Notes under the pieces: model-generated
What the model was told of the DNA's origin: nothing
The model's input: the letters and a program-made list of their open reading frames with translations, nothing else
Database searches by the model: none
Position numbers and translations under genes: made by a program
Assembly: GCF_025151215.1 (NCBI RefSeq)
Contig: NZ_CP102286.1
Location: 1,364,001-1,428,000 of the forward strand
Origin: Parabacteroides merdae ATCC 43184
GTDB lineage: Bacteria; Bacteroidota; Bacteroidia; Bacteroidales; Tannerellaceae
DNA length: 64,000 bases
Reading direction: 5' to 3'
Shown: positions 62,887 through 64,000 of the stretch, piece after piece
Layout of the letters: each line of letters begins with the position of its first letter
Numbering within the stretch: position 1 is the stretch's first letter

Positions 62887-63999
62887 CTATTTTTTTCCTT
62901 TAAGGCCTACATGTTTCGCCTGATGGCGCCCCGGATCGAAATTCTTGCGGGAGCCATCGGGCCAGATGACTTCGGCTGTCGTTCCTTCGGGAACGGAAAG
63001 GGTGGCCTGTATCTTTTTACCTTTGCGTTTCAGCGACACCTCTATCTTGCCGAAATGCGTATCTACTGTAGCAGAGGCTTCGGTCAAAGTGCCCATTTGG
63101 GGACAAACCTTGAAGGAACGAAAACCTGGAGAGGTAGGTTCTATACCGCACACTTTCTGACTCAGCAACGTAAGAGGGCCACCACTCCATGCATGGTTGA
63201 TCGTACCGCCTCCGAAACCGTCCGGACCGATTCCCCATCCTTCGAACAAGGTCGTATATTCAGGATAATCCATCATTTTCGCATAGCGTTGCTTCATCCT
63301 CTCTAAAGCAAAGGCCGGTTCATTCATTTGGAACAAGGCTTCGAGCACATACTTTTCCATATAGGGACTGGCATGGCATTCCTTCTTCAGGACTTTTACC
63401 AGAGCAGGATATTTATCAGCGGAAGCTAAACCGGAAACGACAGCCATCGCCTGTGCACGGTCGTCCGTTTCTCCCTTATAGCCGGGAGAGCGATATGCTG
63501 ATCCTGTCCAAAACTTTGTGTCGAAGCATTTCCCTATACTGTACATCATACGGCCGATCTCATCGGCATCGGCTGTTTTTCCAAGTTGGAGGGCAAAAGC
63601 TTTCTCTGCTTTCAAGGCCAAATAATACCAGCAATTTACCAACACGCCCATATCGATGTTTTCTCCCCAGTCACCCCAGCTCCAATCGCCGTCACGCTCG
63701 ATAACCAGGCCGCTCTTATCTACTTGCCATACTTCGTGCAGATAGTGGTGCATTCGGTCATAAATACCGGCGACAAAGCTACTGTCGCCACTATAATAAT
63801 ACTGGGTATAGAAACCGTACCAACCTACCGAAGCCAACATTTGCAATGGCAACTCTTTCCGCCAGTTACCAGCCGGGGCCGGAGCGAAAATCACACCGTC
63901 TTCGCGTTGCCAGTTCATCAGTTCGTAGATGCCTTTCAGCGCCAGTTTATGGCTAGAGGGAGAAAGGGCATAGAAAGCCTCGCCCAATTCGTTCACCTC
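62887..63999 (-). CDS. Alpha-L-rhamnosidase-like (GH78) protein, C-terminal part, 5' truncated at the window edge
   Basis: The frame is open to the right end, so the gene starts outside. The visible ~370 residues hold the (alpha/alpha)6 barrel of a GH78-type rhamnosidase (NWQREDGVIFAPAPAGNW, DGDWSWGDWGENIDM, TTLFEGWG, GGTINHAWSGGPLTLLSQKVCGI). The C-terminal beta-sandwich domain follows (ATVDTHFGKIEVSLKRKGKKIQATLSVPEG). Role: removal of terminal rhamnose from plant or microbial glycans. No signal peptide is visible because the start is missing. Confidence 0.85.
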   Translation of the reverse strand, partial: EVNELGEAFYALSPSSHKLALKGIYELMNWQREDGVIFAPAPAGNWRKELPLQMLASVGWYGFYTQYYYSGDSSFVAGIYDRMHHYLHEVWQVDKSGLVIERDGDWSWGDWGENIDMGVLVNCWYYLALKAEKAFALQLGKTADADEIGRMMYSIGKCFDTKFWTGSAYRSPGYKGETDDRAQAMAVVSGLASADKYPALVKVLKKECHASPYMEKYVLEALFQMNEPAFALERMKQRYAKMMDYPEYTTLFEGWGIGPDGFGGGTINHAWSGGPLTLLSQKVCGIEPTSPGFRSFKVCPQMGTLTEASATVDTHFGKIEVSLKRKGKKIQATLSVPEGTTAEVIWPDGSRKNFDPGRHQAKHVGLKGKK

Positions 64000-64000
64000 G

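Overview
The window is a 64-kb stretch of a Bacteroidales chromosome, most likely Parabacteroides or a close relative. The evidence: repeated TAnnTTTG (-7) promoter motifs with AT-rich leaders; a large surface protein with a type IX secretion (T9SS) C-terminal sorting domain, which argues against Bacteroides proper; the Bat/MoxR operon; the rpmB-rpmG-DUF4295 cluster; DUF4835; a nspC spermidine gene; and a BlaI/M56-TonB pair. The genus is inferred from gene content and no database was searched. No tRNA, rRNA, CRISPR array, complete insertion sequence or prophage was seen.

Layout. 1-2.1 kb: the 3' end of folC and an MFS transporter. 2.1-6.3 kb: a leftward pair made of a small HU-like gene and a 1117-residue T9SS beta-helix/adhesin-like protein. 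Upstream of this pair is a 264-bp segment bounded by perfect 18-bp inverted repeats that carries one outward promoter. This looks like an invertible, phase-variable promoter, drawn here in the orientation that points away from the surface-protein genes. 6.4-14.1 kb: ispE, a methyltransferase, a DPP-IV-like peptidase, a CAT-like acetyltransferase, malate dehydrogenase and a YgiQ-type radical SAM protein. 14.2-24.5 kb: leftward housekeeping genes (ridA, rlmB, two envelope proteins, recN, DUF4835, coaBC, an Fe-alcohol dehydrogenase, an exonuclease, dnaN, DUF4295, rpmG, rpmB).

24.7-33.5 kb: a leftward GT-C glycosyltransferase, then a rightward 2-oxoacid dehydrogenase operon (nitroreductase, E3 lpdA, lipoate ligase, E2, fused E1, flavodoxin). 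The E2-E1 gap holds a 497-bp nested inverted-repeat element. The E1-flavodoxin gap holds a shorter element built from the same two palindromic modules in swapped order. 33.6-39.0 kb: a tripartite RND efflux operon. 39.2-44.1 kb: a membrane-anchored nuclease, a PAQR/hemolysin III protein, a small HMA protein, a copper-type P-ATPase and a YhcH-family protein. 44.1-44.7 kb is a 533-bp non-coding region rich in dyads.

44.7-55.5 kb: a DUF2007-Usp-Usp protein, a small HTH protein, a PAP2 phosphatase and a complete MoxR-DUF58-BatA/B/C/D/E operon. 55.6-59.4 kb: a membrane protein with an N-terminal HU fold and a C-terminal LysM-like domain, a classical HU protein, rimO and ftsY. 59.6-64 kb: nspC, a BlaI repressor with an M56-TonB sensor/peptidase, and the 3' part of an alpha-L-rhamnosidase-like glycoside hydrolase cut by the window edge.

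The most notable features are the candidate invertible promoter, the palindromic mobile-looking elements inside the dehydrogenase operon, and a recurrent class of intergenic repeats with a 7-bp period (five loci). The HU-membrane-LysM protein is also unusual.
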